Source: Cupriavidus campinensis (lineage in GTDB: Bacteria > Pseudomonadota > Gammaproteobacteria > Burkholderiales > Burkholderiaceae). Taken from it: a DNA stretch of 60,735 nucleotides. Location of the stretch: positions 1 to 60,735 of the forward strand of contig NZ_CAJPVH010000034.1 in assembly GCF_905397395.1 (NCBI RefSeq), in the 5' to 3' direction. Position 1 is the first letter of the stretch. Each line of letters opens with the position of its first letter. This document shows, piece by piece, positions 1 through 10,270 of the stretch. The position numbers and the translations under genes were made by a program. The notes beneath the pieces are model-generated. The model was not told where the DNA came from. It did not search any database and saw only the letters and a list, made by a program, of their open reading frames with translations.

Positions 1-33
1 GCCGCACCGGTGCGCCGGGGAGACCCGCCATGA
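1..33 (+). CDS. 3' end of an upstream gene (partial), probably the efflux pump component preceding the outer-membrane factor
   Basis: Frame 1 is open from the window edge and ends at the TGA at 31-33, giving a tail of about ten residues ending in Arg-Arg-Gly-Asp-Pro-Pro. This stop overlaps the ATG of the next gene in an ATGA junction, the usual sign of translational coupling. NodT-type outer-membrane factors usually follow an RND permease or membrane-fusion gene, so that is the likely identity. The fragment itself is too short to identify. Confidence 0.4.
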   Translation, partial: AAPVRRGDPP

Positions 34-1529
34 GCAGCGGCCTGCGCTGGCGGGCGCTGGCCGGCGTCTCGGTGGGCCCCCTGGTGGGTGCCCTGATGGC
101 CGGCGGCTGCGCGGTGGGGCCGGACTACGAGCGGCCCGCCGTGGACGTGCCCGAGACCTACCGCTTCGCGGAGCCCCCGCCGGCTACGGTTACGGTTACG
201 CCCGCCACGCCCGCGCCGCCAGCCATCGACCCGCAATGGTGGGGCCAGTTCGGCGACCCGGTGCTCGACGCGATGATCGCCCAGGCGCTGGAACGCAACC
301 GCGACATCCTGATCGCCGCGGCCCGGGTGGACGAATACTACGGGCGCGTGATGTCCACGCGCGGCCTGATGTTCCCGCAGGTGGGCGTGGAGGCTGCCGC
401 GAGCCGGCAGCGCCTGAGCAACAGCGGCGGCACGCTGTCGCCGGTGGGCAATCCGTTCAACCAGGTGCAGGCCGATGTGTTCGCCTCGTGGGAGATCGAC
501 CTGTTCGGCCGGCTGCGGCGCCTGACCGAGTCGGCGCGCGCGCAGTGGGCGGCGTCCGACGAGGCGCGCCGCGCCGTGGAGATCAGCGTGGTGGCGGCCG
601 TGGCCTCTGGCTACGTCACGCTGCGCGACCTGGACAACCGCCGGCTGGTGGCCGGCGACACGCTGGACAGCCGGGCCGGGGCGCTGGAGCTGTTCCGGCA
701 GCGCTTCGAGGGCGGGGTGGTGTCCGAGGTGGAGGTGGCGCAGGCGCAGTCCGAGTACGCATCGGCGCAGACCTCGGTGGCGCTCTACGACCAGCTGGTG
801 TCGCAGCAGGAGAACCTGCTGTCCGTGCTGATTGGGGAGAACCCGCGCGCCATGCCGCGCGGCCTGCCGATTGGCGAGTTGCGCCCGCCGACGATTCCGT
901 CCGGCCTGCCGTCCGACCTGCTGGAGCAGCGCCCGGACCTGTTGCAGGCCGAACAGCAACTGGTGGCCGCCAACGCCGAGATCGGCGCGGCACGGGCGGA
1001 GTACTTCCCGACCATCACGCTGACCGGGCTGTTCGGCGCAGCCAGCACGGCGCTCTCCGGGCTCTGGGTGGGCGCGGCGCAGACGTGGTCGTATGGCGCA
1101 TCGGTGGCGATGCCGATTTTCAGCGCGGGGCGCATTGCCGGCGATGTCCGCCAGGCCGAGGCGCGCCAGCGGCAGGCGCTGCAAGGCTACCAGCAGGCCA
1201 TCCAGATCGCGTTCCGTGAGGTGGCGGACGCGCTGGTGGGCGTGCAGCGCACGCGGGACCAGCTCGCGGCCAAGACCGCGCAGGTCGATGCGCTGGCGCG
1301 CTATGCCGCGCTCGCGCGCGACCGCTACGAGGGCGGCTATACCAGCTACCTGGAGGTGCTCGACTCGGAGCGCGCGCTGTTCTCGGCCCAGATCGACCAG
1401 TCGAGCCTGCGTGGCACCGAGTTCGGACAGATCGTGCAGCTTTACAAGGCGCTCGGCGCCGGCTGGCCGCTGCGTGCGGCCGGCAACCCGCAAGCCGGGC
1501 GCCGGGATCAGGTATCCACAACGGAGTGA
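30..1529 (+). CDS. Efflux transporter outer-membrane factor, NodT/OprM-type lipoprotein
   Basis: This 499-residue protein is an outer-membrane channel (TolC/OprM class) that completes a tripartite efflux pump. The N terminus has a lipoprotein signal ending in a lipobox with Cys27, followed by the CAVGPDY segment typical of the NodT family. Two OEP repeats fill roughly residues 60-270 and 280-480. Seen motifs include WWGQFGDP near residue 70, LDLFGR-like WEIDLFGR near 155, and LLEQRPDLLQAEQQL near 300. Family members form trimers spanning the outer membrane and periplasm. Its start overlaps the preceding stop, so it is probably the last pump gene of an operon that begins outside the window. 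The substrate cannot be inferred from this subunit. Confidence 0.93.
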   Translation: MSSGLRWRALAGVSVGPLVGALMAGGCAVGPDYERPAVDVPETYRFAEPPPATVTVTPATPAPPAIDPQWWGQFGDPVLDAMIAQALERNRDILIAAARVDEYYGRVMSTRGLMFPQVGVEAAASRQRLSNSGGTLSPVGNPFNQVQADVFASWEIDLFGRLRRLTESARAQWAASDEARRAVEISVVAAVASGYVTLRDLDNRRLVAGDTLDSRAGALELFRQRFEGGVVSEVEVAQAQSEYASAQTSVALYDQLVSQQENLLSVLIGENPRAMPRGLPIGELRPPTIPSGLPSDLLEQRPDLLQAEQQLVAANAEIGAARAEYFPTITLTGLFGAASTALSGLWVGAAQTWSYGASVAMPIFSAGRIAGDVRQAEARQRQALQGYQQAIQIAFREVADALVGVQRTRDQLAAKTAQVDALARYAALARDRYEGGYTSYLEVLDSERALFSAQIDQSSLRGTEFGQIVQLYKALGAGWPLRAAGNPQAGRRDQVSTTE

Positions 1530-1533
1530 TGAC

Positions 1534-2115
1534 ATGAAAAAGCGAGTATTGGTGATGGTGGCGATGTTGGTCATGGCAGGCGCGGCCCAGGCCCAGCCGG
1601 ATACCAAGGTGGATGTCACGCGGGGGCAGGGGACGGCCACGATGACGGGCACCGCCAAGGTGAATGCGACGATCACGAAGATCGACGCGCCCACGCGCAC
1701 GGTGACGCTGAAGACCCAGACGGGCAAGGTCGTGGACCTGGCCGTGGGCCCCGAGGCGCGTAATTTCGACCAGCTCAAGGTGGGCGACAAGGTAGCGGTG
1801 GAATACCGCGAGGCGCTGACACTGAAGCTGGAGAAGGGCAGCGGGCCGCTGTCGATGGAAACCAAGCCCATCGAGGAGCGTTCGGCGGCGGGTGCCAAGC
1901 CGGGCGGCGTGATTGGCCAGGAGGTGACCGTGGTGGCCGATGTGGTGGCGGTCAGCCCGTCCAAGCACACCGTGACGGTGAAGGGGCCCAAGGGCAATGT
2001 CATGGACCTGATGGTGGAGGACCCCGCCCAACTGGCCGATGTGAAGAAGGGCGACCGCATCAAGGCCGTCTACACGCAGGCCGTGGCTGTGAACGTGCAG
2101 GCGGCGACGAAGTAG
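1534..2115 (+). CDS. Exported protein with two tandem similar domains, function unknown
   Basis: The chosen ATG at 1534 lies four bases after the efflux gene stop and begins a clear signal peptide (MKKR, hydrophobic core, cleavage after Ala20 in AQA). The mature protein of about 173 residues holds two related beta-rich units, roughly residues 35-85 and 115-185. Each has a pattern of VTKI/VVAV, TVTLK/TVTVK, a VxDLxV stretch, a LxxVKKGD or LKVGDKV turn, and a closing VxY strand. This suggests an internal duplication. No catalytic motif is visible. The tight spacing suggests cotranscription with the efflux lipoprotein, so a periplasmic accessory role is possible but only inferred. Confidence 0.85.
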   Translation: MKKRVLVMVAMLVMAGAAQAQPDTKVDVTRGQGTATMTGTAKVNATITKIDAPTRTVTLKTQTGKVVDLAVGPEARNFDQLKVGDKVAVEYREALTLKLEKGSGPLSMETKPIEERSAAGAKPGGVIGQEVTVVADVVAVSPSKHTVTVKGPKGNVMDLMVEDPAQLADVKKGDRIKAVYTQAVAVNVQAATK

Positions 2116-2144
2116 CCTTATCGCATCCATCGCCCCCCATCGCC

Positions 2145-2537
2145 ATGTCGCGCCGCCTTGCTGTCAACCTCCGCGCCTGCGTCTGCCTCGCCATGTGTGC
2201 CGTGGCCTGGCCGGCCCAGGCGTATTTCGATCATTTCCTGAACAACACCATCGTCGGCCGCCTGAGCCGCCCGCAGACGGAGACGCTGGCCGCCATCTAC
2301 CGCACGGCGCTGTCCGAGAAGGACGATGGCAGCACCACGCCGTTCCAGCTGGAAGCGGACAAGGATGCGAAGGCCGCCGAGGGCAGTATGACGCTGGTCA
2401 AGACCACCCAAAAGGGTGACCAGCGGTGCCGGCAGGTGAAGTCAGAGTTCCGGCAGGCGGGCAAGACCGAGAAGTGGACGGGCTGGTACTGCCGCAAGGG
2501 CGATGGCGACTGGCGGCGCACGCAGATGAAGGAGTAG
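2145..2537 (+). CDS. Small exported protein, possibly of the 17-kDa surface antigen / RT0821-like type
   Basis: This 130-residue protein has a signal peptide ending in AQA at residue 26. The mature domain ends with a CRxVKSEFRQAGKTEKWTGWYCRK-like stretch containing two cysteines that could form a disulfide. The C-terminal pattern (C-R-x-y...G-x-a-C-r-x-x-d-G-x-W) resembles the common-antigen/RT0821-type surface proteins, although I cannot confirm this without a search. It follows the previous gene by 29 bp on the same strand and may belong to the same transcript. Confidence 0.75.
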   Translation: MSRRLAVNLRACVCLAMCAVAWPAQAYFDHFLNNTIVGRLSRPQTETLAAIYRTALSEKDDGSTTPFQLEADKDAKAAEGSMTLVKTTQKGDQRCRQVKSEFRQAGKTEKWTGWYCRKGDGDWRRTQMKE

Positions 2538-2577
2538 CCGGGCCGCCCCTCACTTGGGTGATGCGCGCACCGCATGG

Positions 2578-2591
2578 TGGACCATGGTCCA
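2578..2591. promoter_or_regulatory. 14-bp perfect palindrome upstream of aspD
   Basis: The sequence TGGACCATGGTCCA reads the same on both strands. It lies about 100 bp upstream of the aspD start in a 155-bp non-coding gap. A second, weaker dyad (TTGAA, seven bases, TTCAA) is at 2611-2627. Such dyads are compatible with a dimeric repressor or activator site for the aspD-aspT operon. No regulator gene is adjacent, so the assignment is only a possibility. Confidence 0.4.
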
Positions 2592-2614
2592 ATACCGACC
2601 CGCGCCCCGGTTGA

Positions 2615-4348
<1,734 letters not shown>

Positions 4349-4388
4349 CCGCCCGTCCTCCACAAGAACAATCTGAAGGAGGTGCCCC

Positions 4389-6077
4389 ATGAACTGGTTC
4401 GTGACGACCCTGAAGGCCTATCCCGAGATCTCGATTTTCCTGGCGCTGGGTATCGGGTACTGGGTGGGGGGGAAGAGCTACAAGGGCTTCAGTCTCGGGG
4501 CGGTGACGTCGACGCTGCTGGTCGCGATCGTGATCGGCATCCTCGGCGTCAAGATCTCGCCGAACGTGAAGTCGGTCTTCTTCCTGATGTTCCTGTTCGC
4601 GGTGGGGTATGGCGTGGGGCCGCAGTTCGTGCGGGGCATCGCCAAGGACGGCGTGCCGCAGGCGATCTTTGCCGTGGTGCTGGCGGTGCTGTCGCTGGCG
4701 GCGTCGGTGGCGGCGGCGATGATCGCCGGCTACGACCTCGGCTCGGCCGCGGGGCTGTTCGCCGGCTCGCAGACCATTTCGGCGTCGATGGGGCTGGCGA
4801 CGGACGCCATCAACCGGCTCGGCCGCTCGCCAGAGGAAACCAAGGTGCTGCTGGACGGCATGCCGATTGCCTACGCGGTGACGTATATCTTCGGCACGGT
4901 CGGCTCGGCCATCATCCTCGCGCAGATTGGGCCGAAGCTGCTGGGCATCGACCTGGTGGCCGCCTGCAAGGAGTATGAGCACCTGCTGGGCGCCAGCGAG
5001 GGCGAAGACGCCGGCATGCAGTGGCACAACTTCGAGCTGCGCGCCTACAAGCTGGCAGCTGACGCGCCATACATCGGCAGGACCGTGGGCGATGTGGAGT
5101 CCCACACGCAGGCGGGCTTCCGTGCGTTCATCGAGCGCATCCGGCGCGACGGCAAGATCATCGAGACAGACCCCTCCACGGTCCTGCAGGCGGGCGATGT
5201 GGTGGCGATTGGCGGCAAGCGCAACCAGCTGATCGAGTTCCTCGGCCCGCGCGGCGCGGAGGTGGAGGACCGCGAGCTGCTGGACACGCCCACCGAGGGC
5301 GTGGACATCTACATCACCAACAAGGCCGTGGATGACCGGACGCTGGAGGACCTGGCGCGCGACCCCGGCGCGCGCGGGGTGTTCTTGAGGAAGATCAAGC
5401 GCGGTCCGACCGAGACCGTGATTCCGGTGCTGCCGAAGACCAAGCTGTATCGCGGCGATGTGGTCACGCTGGTGGGCCGCACGCGCGACATCAACGCCAC
5501 GGCCAAGACACTCGGCTATGTGGACCGGCCCACCACGGTGACCGACGTGGCCTTCATGTCGCTGGCGATCACCGCGGGTGCCCTGATCGGGGCCATCGTG
5601 CTGAACGTGTCCGGCATTCCGCTGACGCTGTCCACGGCCGGCGGCGCGCTGATCGCGGGCATCATCTTCGGCTGGTATCGCGCCATCCACCCGACCTTCG
5701 GCCGCATTCCGGAGCCGACGGTCTGGTTCATGAACTCGGTGGGCCTGAACGTGTTCATCGCGGTGGTGGGCATCTCCGCCGGCCCCGGCTTCGTCGCCGG
5801 CCTCCAGAAGCTGGGCATCAGCCTGTTCCTGTGGGGCATCTTCGCCACGGCGGTGCCGCTGTTCATCGGCATGTTCATCGCCAAGTACGTGTTCCACTTC
5901 CACCCGGCGCTGCTGCTGGGCGTCTGCGCCGGCGCGCGCACCACCACGGCGGCGCTCGGCATGATCTGCGAATCGGCCAAGAGCCAGGTGCCGGGGCTCG
6001 GCTATACGGTGACCTACGCGGTCGGCAACACGCTGCTGACGATCTGGGGGATGGTGGTGATCATGATTCTGGCGTGA
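4389..6077 (+). CDS. aspT: Aspartate:alanine antiporter AspT
   Basis: This 562-residue inner-membrane protein exchanges external aspartate for internal alanine. Paired with AspD it consumes a cytoplasmic proton and yields proton motive force (known from Tetragenococcus AspT). The layout fits the AAE family: hydrophobic segments over about residues 10-190, a soluble middle of two TrkA-C/RCK_C-like domains (about 205-380, with repeated [11 protein letters not shown] and [12 protein letters not shown] motifs), then a second membrane block to the C terminus with [15 protein letters not shown] strong Shine-Dalgarno (AAGGAGGTG) sits just before the start. It is the second gene of the aspD-aspT operon. 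Confidence 0.95.
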   Translation: MNWFVTTLKAYPEISIFLALGIGYWVGGKSYKGFSLGAVTSTLLVAIVIGILGVKISPNVKSVFFLMFLFAVGYGVGPQFVRGIAKDGVPQAIFAVVLAVLSLAASVAAAMIAGYDLGSAAGLFAGSQTISASMGLATDAINRLGRSPEETKVLLDGMPIAYAVTYIFGTVGSAIILAQIGPKLLGIDLVAACKEYEHLLGASEGEDAGMQWHNFELRAYKLAADAPYIGRTVGDVESHTQAGFRAFIERIRRDGKIIETDPSTVLQAGDVVAIGGKRNQLIEFLGPRGAEVEDRELLDTPTEGVDIYITNKAVDDRTLEDLARDPGARGVFLRKIKRGPTETVIPVLPKTKLYRGDVVTLVGRTRDINATAKTLGYVDRPTTVTDVAFMSLAITAGALIGAIVLNVSGIPLTLSTAGGALIAGIIFGWYRAIHPTFGRIPEPTVWFMNSVGLNVFIAVVGISAGPGFVAGLQKLGISLFLWGIFATAVPLFIGMFIAKYVFHFHPALLLGVCAGARTTTAALGMICESAKSQVPGLGYTVTYAVGNTLLTIWGMVVIMILA

Positions 6078-6096
6078 GGGGTGGCGTGGCGGCCGC

Positions 6097-6957
6097 TCAG
6101 ACCGTGTTGAGCGGAATCTTCAGGTACCGAATGCCGTTCGCTTCGGCGGGCGGCAGCTCCCCCGCGCGGATATTGACTTGCACCGCCGGCAGTATCAGTG
6201 TCGGCATGGCCAGCGTCGCATCGCGCGCCTGGCGCATGGCAACGAACTGTTCCTCGCTCACGCCATCGTGCACGTGGATGTTGCCTTCACGTTGGGCTCG
6301 GACAGTTGTTTCCCACGCGGGCCCACGGGATTCGGGTGGATAGTCGTGGCACATGAAGAGGCGGGTATCCGCGGGCAGGTTCAGCAGCGTGCTGATGGAA
6401 CGGTATAGCGCATGGGCATTCCCACCGGGAAAGTCGCAACGGGCCGTGCCAACGTCAGGCATGAACAGCGTGTCGCCGACGAAGACTGCATCCCCAATCT
6501 GGTATGCCATGTCAGCGGGTGTATGGCCGGGCACATGGAGCGCCTTGCCCTTCAGGCCGCCAATGACGAATTCCTCGTTCTCATCGAACAGGTGGTCGAA
6601 CTGTGAACCGTCGAGCTGAAACTCGGGCTCCAGGTTGAACAGCTTCTTGAAGACGCCCTGCACACTGCGGATGTGTTGGCCAATGGCAATCTTGCCACCC
6701 ACCTGACTCCGGAGATACGGCGCGGCTGACAAGTGGTCAGCGTGCGCATGCGTTTCCATAATCCACTCGACCTGCAGCGCATGCTCCCGCACGAAGGCGA
6801 CGACCTTGTCGGCACTTGCCGTCGAGGTCCGCCCCGCTTTGGGGTCATAGTCCAGGACAGAGTCGATGATGGCGCACTCGGGGCGCCCCGCCTGATAGAC
6901 CACGTAGGTCACGGTCCAGGTCGCGGGGTCGAAGAATGGCTGAATGGTGGGTTGCAT
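6097..6957 (-). CDS. MBL-fold metallohydrolase, persulfide dioxygenase-like (BigR-regulon Blh type)
   Basis: This 286-residue metallo-beta-lactamase-fold protein has the metal motif THAHADHLSAA (His70, His72, Asp74, His75), a later HVPGHTPADM histidine and a CHDY motif near the C-terminal third. This pattern is typical of ETHE1-like persulfide dioxygenases, which oxidise glutathione persulfide to sulfite using one Fe(II). It is transcribed divergently from the ArsR-family regulator gene, with an operator palindrome between them. That is the usual arrangement of BigR/SqrR-controlled sulfide-detoxification genes. No rhodanese domain is attached. A glyoxalase II role is less likely because of the context. 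Confidence 0.88.
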   Translation of the reverse strand: MQPTIQPFFDPATWTVTYVVYQAGRPECAIIDSVLDYDPKAGRTSTASADKVVAFVREHALQVEWIMETHAHADHLSAAPYLRSQVGGKIAIGQHIRSVQGVFKKLFNLEPEFQLDGSQFDHLFDENEEFVIGGLKGKALHVPGHTPADMAYQIGDAVFVGDTLFMPDVGTARCDFPGGNAHALYRSISTLLNLPADTRLFMCHDYPPESRGPAWETTVRAQREGNIHVHDGVSEEQFVAMRQARDATLAMPTLILPAVQVNIRAGELPPAEANGIRYLKIPLNTV

Positions 6958-6986
6958 GCGGGCCTCCTTGGGTGCAACACATTCTA

Positions 6987-7015
6987 TTCACAAACATTAT
7001 ATTATTCAATATAAT
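6987..7015 (+). promoter_or_regulatory. Sigma-70 promoter of the ArsR-family regulator
   Basis: TTCACA at 6987-6992 and a perfect TATAAT at 7010-7015 are separated by 17 bp, with the coding start at 7043. The -10 box and most of the spacer lie inside the palindrome at 6994-7017, so a bound repressor would block RNA polymerase. Confidence 0.75.
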
Positions 7016-7017
7016 GT
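6994..7017. promoter_or_regulatory. Perfect inverted-repeat operator between the MBL gene and the regulator
   Basis: ACATTATATT and AATATAATGT are exact reverse complements separated by four bases. AT-rich dyads like this are the known kind of site for BigR/ArsR-type repressors. The position between two divergent genes, over the regulator's -10 box, suggests simultaneous control of both directions. Confidence 0.82.
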
Positions 7018-7042
7018 AAGTATCGAAATTGAAGGCTCATCC

Positions 7043-7366
7043 ATGAGCGAGACCCATCCCGCTATCGACCTGGGCGCCATGCAGGCTGCTGCAGTGCAGG
7101 CCTGCGCGCTGCTCAAGCTGCTTGCAAACCAAGACCGGCTGCTGCTGATGTGCCAGCTCTCTCAGGGCGAGCGATGCGTAAGTGACCTGGAAACACAATT
7201 GGGCATACGGCAGCCTACGCTCTCCCAGCAGTTGGGCGTGCTGCGCGAGAACGGTCTGGTGACAACGCGCCGCGAAGGGAAGAGCATCTTCTATTCCATT
7301 GCCAGCCAGGAGGCGCTTGCCGTGATGGCTGTGCTGTATGAGCAATTTTGCGCCAACACAAAGTAG
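7043..7366 (+). CDS. ArsR-family transcriptional repressor of the BigR/SqrR/YgaV redox type
   Basis: The ATG at 7043 gives a 107-residue winged-helix protein and is preceded by GAAGG. The recognition helix region contains LGIRQPTLSQQLGVLRENGLV. Cys37 in LLLMCQLS and Cys103 near the C terminus match the two positions whose persulfide or disulfide bridge releases DNA in BigR and SqrR; Cys21 and Cys45 are extra. No metal-binding ELCVCDL box of ArsR is present. It is followed after seven bases by the YeeE/YedE pair and faces the persulfide dioxygenase-like gene, so it probably senses reactive sulfur and represses both directions. Confidence 0.9.
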   Translation: MSETHPAIDLGAMQAAAVQACALLKLLANQDRLLLMCQLSQGERCVSDLETQLGIRQPTLSQQLGVLRENGLVTTRREGKSIFYSIASQEALAVMAVLYEQFCANTK

Positions 7367-7373
7367 AGGCGAT

Positions 7374-7808
7374 ATGTTGATTGACCTAGCTAACTTCACC
7401 CCCGGTTTGTCGCTGGCCGGAGGGCTCATCATTGGCGCAGCCGCTGCCGTGCTCGTCCTGTTCAACGGCCGGATTGCAGGCATCAGCGGCATCCTTGGAG
7501 GCCTGCTCAGCTTGCCGCGCCATGACATGACTTGGCGCGTGGCCTTCCTCGTCGGGTTGGTCAGCGCCCCTGTCCTGGGCAGCCTGCTCGGTCACCCGGC
7601 AACGCCCGATATTCAGGCGAGCTGGGGCGAGATTCTGGTCGCCGGCTTCCTGGTCGGCCTCGGTACCCGCTACGCCAGCGGCTGCACAAGCGGTCACGGC
7701 GTCTGCGGCATCTCGCGCGGGTCCGTCCGCTCGCTGGTCGCGACCACGGCATTCATGACTGCGGGATTCCTGACCGTCCTCGTACAACGGCACATGATCG
7801 GAGGTTGA
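7374..7808 (+). CDS. YeeE/YedE-family membrane protein, first half
   Basis: The ATG at 7374 follows the regulator stop by seven bases and gives a 144-residue integral membrane protein with about four hydrophobic segments. It carries the family signature TRYASGCTSGHGVCGISR, with Cys104 and Cys111. YeeE/YedE (TsuA-like) proteins carry thiosulfate or other sulfur compounds across the inner membrane through conserved cysteines. It is half the length of a fused YeeE protein and acts with the next gene, which supplies the other half. The start at 7338 is disfavoured because it would overlap the regulator. Confidence 0.9.
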   Translation: MLIDLANFTPGLSLAGGLIIGAAAAVLVLFNGRIAGISGILGGLLSLPRHDMTWRVAFLVGLVSAPVLGSLLGHPATPDIQASWGEILVAGFLVGLGTRYASGCTSGHGVCGISRGSVRSLVATTAFMTAGFLTVLVQRHMIGG

Positions 7809-7809
7809 C

Positions 7810-8241
7810 ATGATGGCATTCGCTGCATTGTTGGCCGGCCTGCTTTTCGGCGTCGGCTTGATGGTTTCCGGCATGGCCAACCCGGCAAAAGTGCTGGGCT
7901 TTCTTGATCTGGCGGGACGCTGGGATCCATCGCTGGCCTTTGTCATGCTTGGGGCGATAGGCATTGGCTCGCTCGCATTCTTCATTGCCAGACGTCGCAA
8001 ACGCTCGTTACTGGGACTGCCCATCCAACTCCCGGCCAGCACCGAGGTAACGCCGAGGCTCGTTCTGGGCAGCATCGCGTTCGGCATTGGCTGGGGCCTG
8101 GCCGGCTTCTGCCCGGGCCCGGCGCTGGTTGCCATGGGTGCGGGTTATCCGAAGGCCGTGGGCTTCGTTGCCGCCATGGTGGCGGGCATGGTCGTCTTCG
8201 AGCTGATTGAGCGGATGAAATCGGGCATGCAACGCGCTTAA
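7810..8241 (+). CDS. DUF6691/YeeE-YedE-family membrane protein, second half
   Basis: This 143-residue membrane protein contains GVGLMVSGMANPAKVLGFLD near residues 14-33 and GWGLAGFCPGPAL with Cys101. Both are hallmarks of the partner half of split YeeE/YedE transporters. It begins one base after the previous stop, with GAGGT just upstream. Together with the previous gene it probably forms a two-component sulfur-compound transporter. It is in the operon started by the redox-sensing repressor. Confidence 0.9.
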   Translation: MMAFAALLAGLLFGVGLMVSGMANPAKVLGFLDLAGRWDPSLAFVMLGAIGIGSLAFFIARRRKRSLLGLPIQLPASTEVTPRLVLGSIAFGIGWGLAGFCPGPALVAMGAGYPKAVGFVAAMVAGMVVFELIERMKSGMQRA

Positions 8242-8299
8242 GCCGCGCCGCGCAGGCTTGGCGGACAGTAGACCGGATTGACGCAACAGGACACGGCGA

Positions 8300-10015
8300 A
8301 TGCTAAGAAAAAACATGCCTGCCTTTCAACCCCAGTTGGCGTGGCTTTACCTGCAAGGCCTGGCGTTTGCCATCGTGTTTGGCGCCGTTGGGGCATGCGC
8401 TGCCCACGCGTTCCGCTGGGCGCTGGAGCGGGCCAGTGCGAGTCTATTCAGGAGCGAGGACGATGTCTCGGTCGTGCTTGCGCATTTGGGCTGGCATTGG
8501 AAACTCGCCGTTCCGATTGCCGGCGGGGTGCTCGCGGGCGTCATCCTGCTCGCAGCGTTGCGCTACGAGAAGCGTAGCGGTACCAGCGGTGATTACCTGG
8601 AAGTCATCGACGGGCGCATGTCATCCATTCCGACGGCACCTTCGCTATTGCGCTGCCTGTCGTCCTTTTTCTCCATCCTGTCTGGCGGCTCAGTGGGCAA
8701 GGAAGGGGCGATGGTGCAGCTATCGGCCACCATCGGGTCCATCTGTTCGCGCTGGATCGGCGGCCTGCACGGCGATCGCTTCCAGTTGGCCATTGCGACT
8801 GCTGCGACGGGCGGGCTGGCGGCGGTCTATCACACGCCGCTCGCCGCGGCGATCTTTATTGCCGAGATTGCCTTCGGCGGCATTGAATTTCGACGCCTGG
8901 CGCTACTCTTCGCCGCGGCGGTCGCGGCAACCTGGCTGACCATGCTGCTGGGGCAATTCAGCCAGCCATACCTCTTGCCGGTGCATGAGTTCAAGCTCGA
9001 TACCGCTGCGCTGCTTGTCGTCATGTTCGTAGGGGTTTCCTGCGGCCTGACTGGCTCCCTGCTGCTCACGGCGATTCGATTCGCGAAGATTGGCTTCGCC
9101 AAAGTGCCGGGTGGCCTTGTGATGCGGATGGCATTGGGCGGGCTGCTCGTCGGCGGTCTTATCGTGATCGCCCCGGAAGTCGCGGGGAATGGCTTCGCGC
9201 CGATTTCCCAACTGTTGCGCGATGAACCCGTGTCGGCCGCATTGTTCGCGTTGCTGGTGCTGAAGATACTGGCGACCGCGGCAACTGTCGGATCAGGCGC
9301 CGTCGGCGGGTTGTTCACACCATCGCTGCTGATTGGCGCGCTGACAGGAATGGGGTGCGTATCGTTGGTCAACGATGTGCTGCCCATTGCGCAGAACCCC
9401 ATTCTGTTCGGCGTGGTGGGTATGGCGGCCGCACTCGCGGCGACCACCCAGGCCCCGCTTATGTCGACGCTCATGGTCTTTGAGATGACGCGCGAACCGC
9501 TGCTGATTTTTCCGATCATGCTCGCTACCGTCGTTGGCTACGGCACAACCAGCATCCTTGGGCAGACAGGAACCTATGCCGTAGTAGGGCGACACCGCGA
9601 GCGGTTTGCCAGTCGCAGTCGCTTGATGGAGATCTCGGTCGACAAGGTCATGCGGCCACTGGCGCGCTTTGTCCTCGAGAGTGCGTCCGTGGAGGAAGCG
9701 AGAAATCAAGGGCTCGCGGAGAAGAATCGGTTCGTATTCGTCCTGGATCAACATCATGCCTTTGTCGGCGCCGTCTGGATGCACGATCTGATGGCCGTCA
9801 GAAATACGGGCACGGCGGAGACCTCGATAGCGGCGCTAGTTTCCCGTGACTTCCCGACGGTGTGCGCACATGAGCGGCTTCGGGACGTTTGGGAAACGGT
9901 GGTGGCATCCCCTGCGGAGCGGATTCCAGTTCTCGCCGACCCGACGACAAGGCGGGTGGTAGGCGTTTTACACAAGAGCGTCGTGCTCGAGCACGCACGA
10001 GAGTTGCTGGGCTGA
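8300..10015 (+). CDS. ClC-family channel/antiporter (ClcB-like) with C-terminal CBS region
   Basis: This 571-residue protein has about ten or more membrane segments up to residue 430 and a soluble C-terminal part of about 140 residues with a CBS-pair pattern (MRPLARFVLESASVEEA and FPTVCAHERL stretches). The ClC gating motif is present as SVGKEGAMVQ, with the gating glutamate at residue 135. The third motif is VGGLFTP at 335-341. The first motif is MSSIP instead of the usual GSGIP, so the selectivity-filter serine is preserved but its surroundings differ. It starts 58 bp after the sulfur-transporter gene on the same strand and may share its transcript. The carried anion is unknown. Confidence 0.88.
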   Translation: MLRKNMPAFQPQLAWLYLQGLAFAIVFGAVGACAAHAFRWALERASASLFRSEDDVSVVLAHLGWHWKLAVPIAGGVLAGVILLAALRYEKRSGTSGDYLEVIDGRMSSIPTAPSLLRCLSSFFSILSGGSVGKEGAMVQLSATIGSICSRWIGGLHGDRFQLAIATAATGGLAAVYHTPLAAAIFIAEIAFGGIEFRRLALLFAAAVAATWLTMLLGQFSQPYLLPVHEFKLDTAALLVVMFVGVSCGLTGSLLLTAIRFAKIGFAKVPGGLVMRMALGGLLVGGLIVIAPEVAGNGFAPISQLLRDEPVSAALFALLVLKILATAATVGSGAVGGLFTPSLLIGALTGMGCVSLVNDVLPIAQNPILFGVVGMAAALAATTQAPLMSTLMVFEMTREPLLIFPIMLATVVGYGTTSILGQTGTYAVVGRHRERFASRSRLMEISVDKVMRPLARFVLESASVEEARNQGLAEKNRFVFVLDQHHAFVGAVWMHDLMAVRNTGTAETSIAALVSRDFPTVCAHERLRDVWETVVASPAERIPVLADPTTRRVVGVLHKSVVLEHARELLG

Positions 10016-10204
10016 AGCGCATCCGCGTCTTTCCAGGGCGCCACGTTCCAACGCATGCGCCAGGGCAGGATGCCCTGGCATGAAGTCACGGCTGGTTTGC
10101 CGGCAGCGACGATTTTGCGGCGGTTACGCAACCCTGCGGGTGTGGTTGCCCGGGACGCATCCCGCTTGGCTGGCGGGGCCGCCTGTTACAGACCGGCCGG
10201 GAAA

Positions 10205-10239
10205 CAAAAAACCCCGCAATCCTATGATTGGCGGGGTTT
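10205..10239 (-). terminator. Rho-independent terminator of the tRNA-Leu gene
   Basis: Read on the minus strand, a GC-rich stem (AACCCCGC against GCGGGGTT, extended by AAT/ATT pairs) is followed by a run of T residues. It lies about 30 bp beyond the tRNA 3' end. Confidence 0.85.
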
Positions 10240-10270
10240 GGCGGACCTTGTGGAAAGGTCGGGGTCTTGC

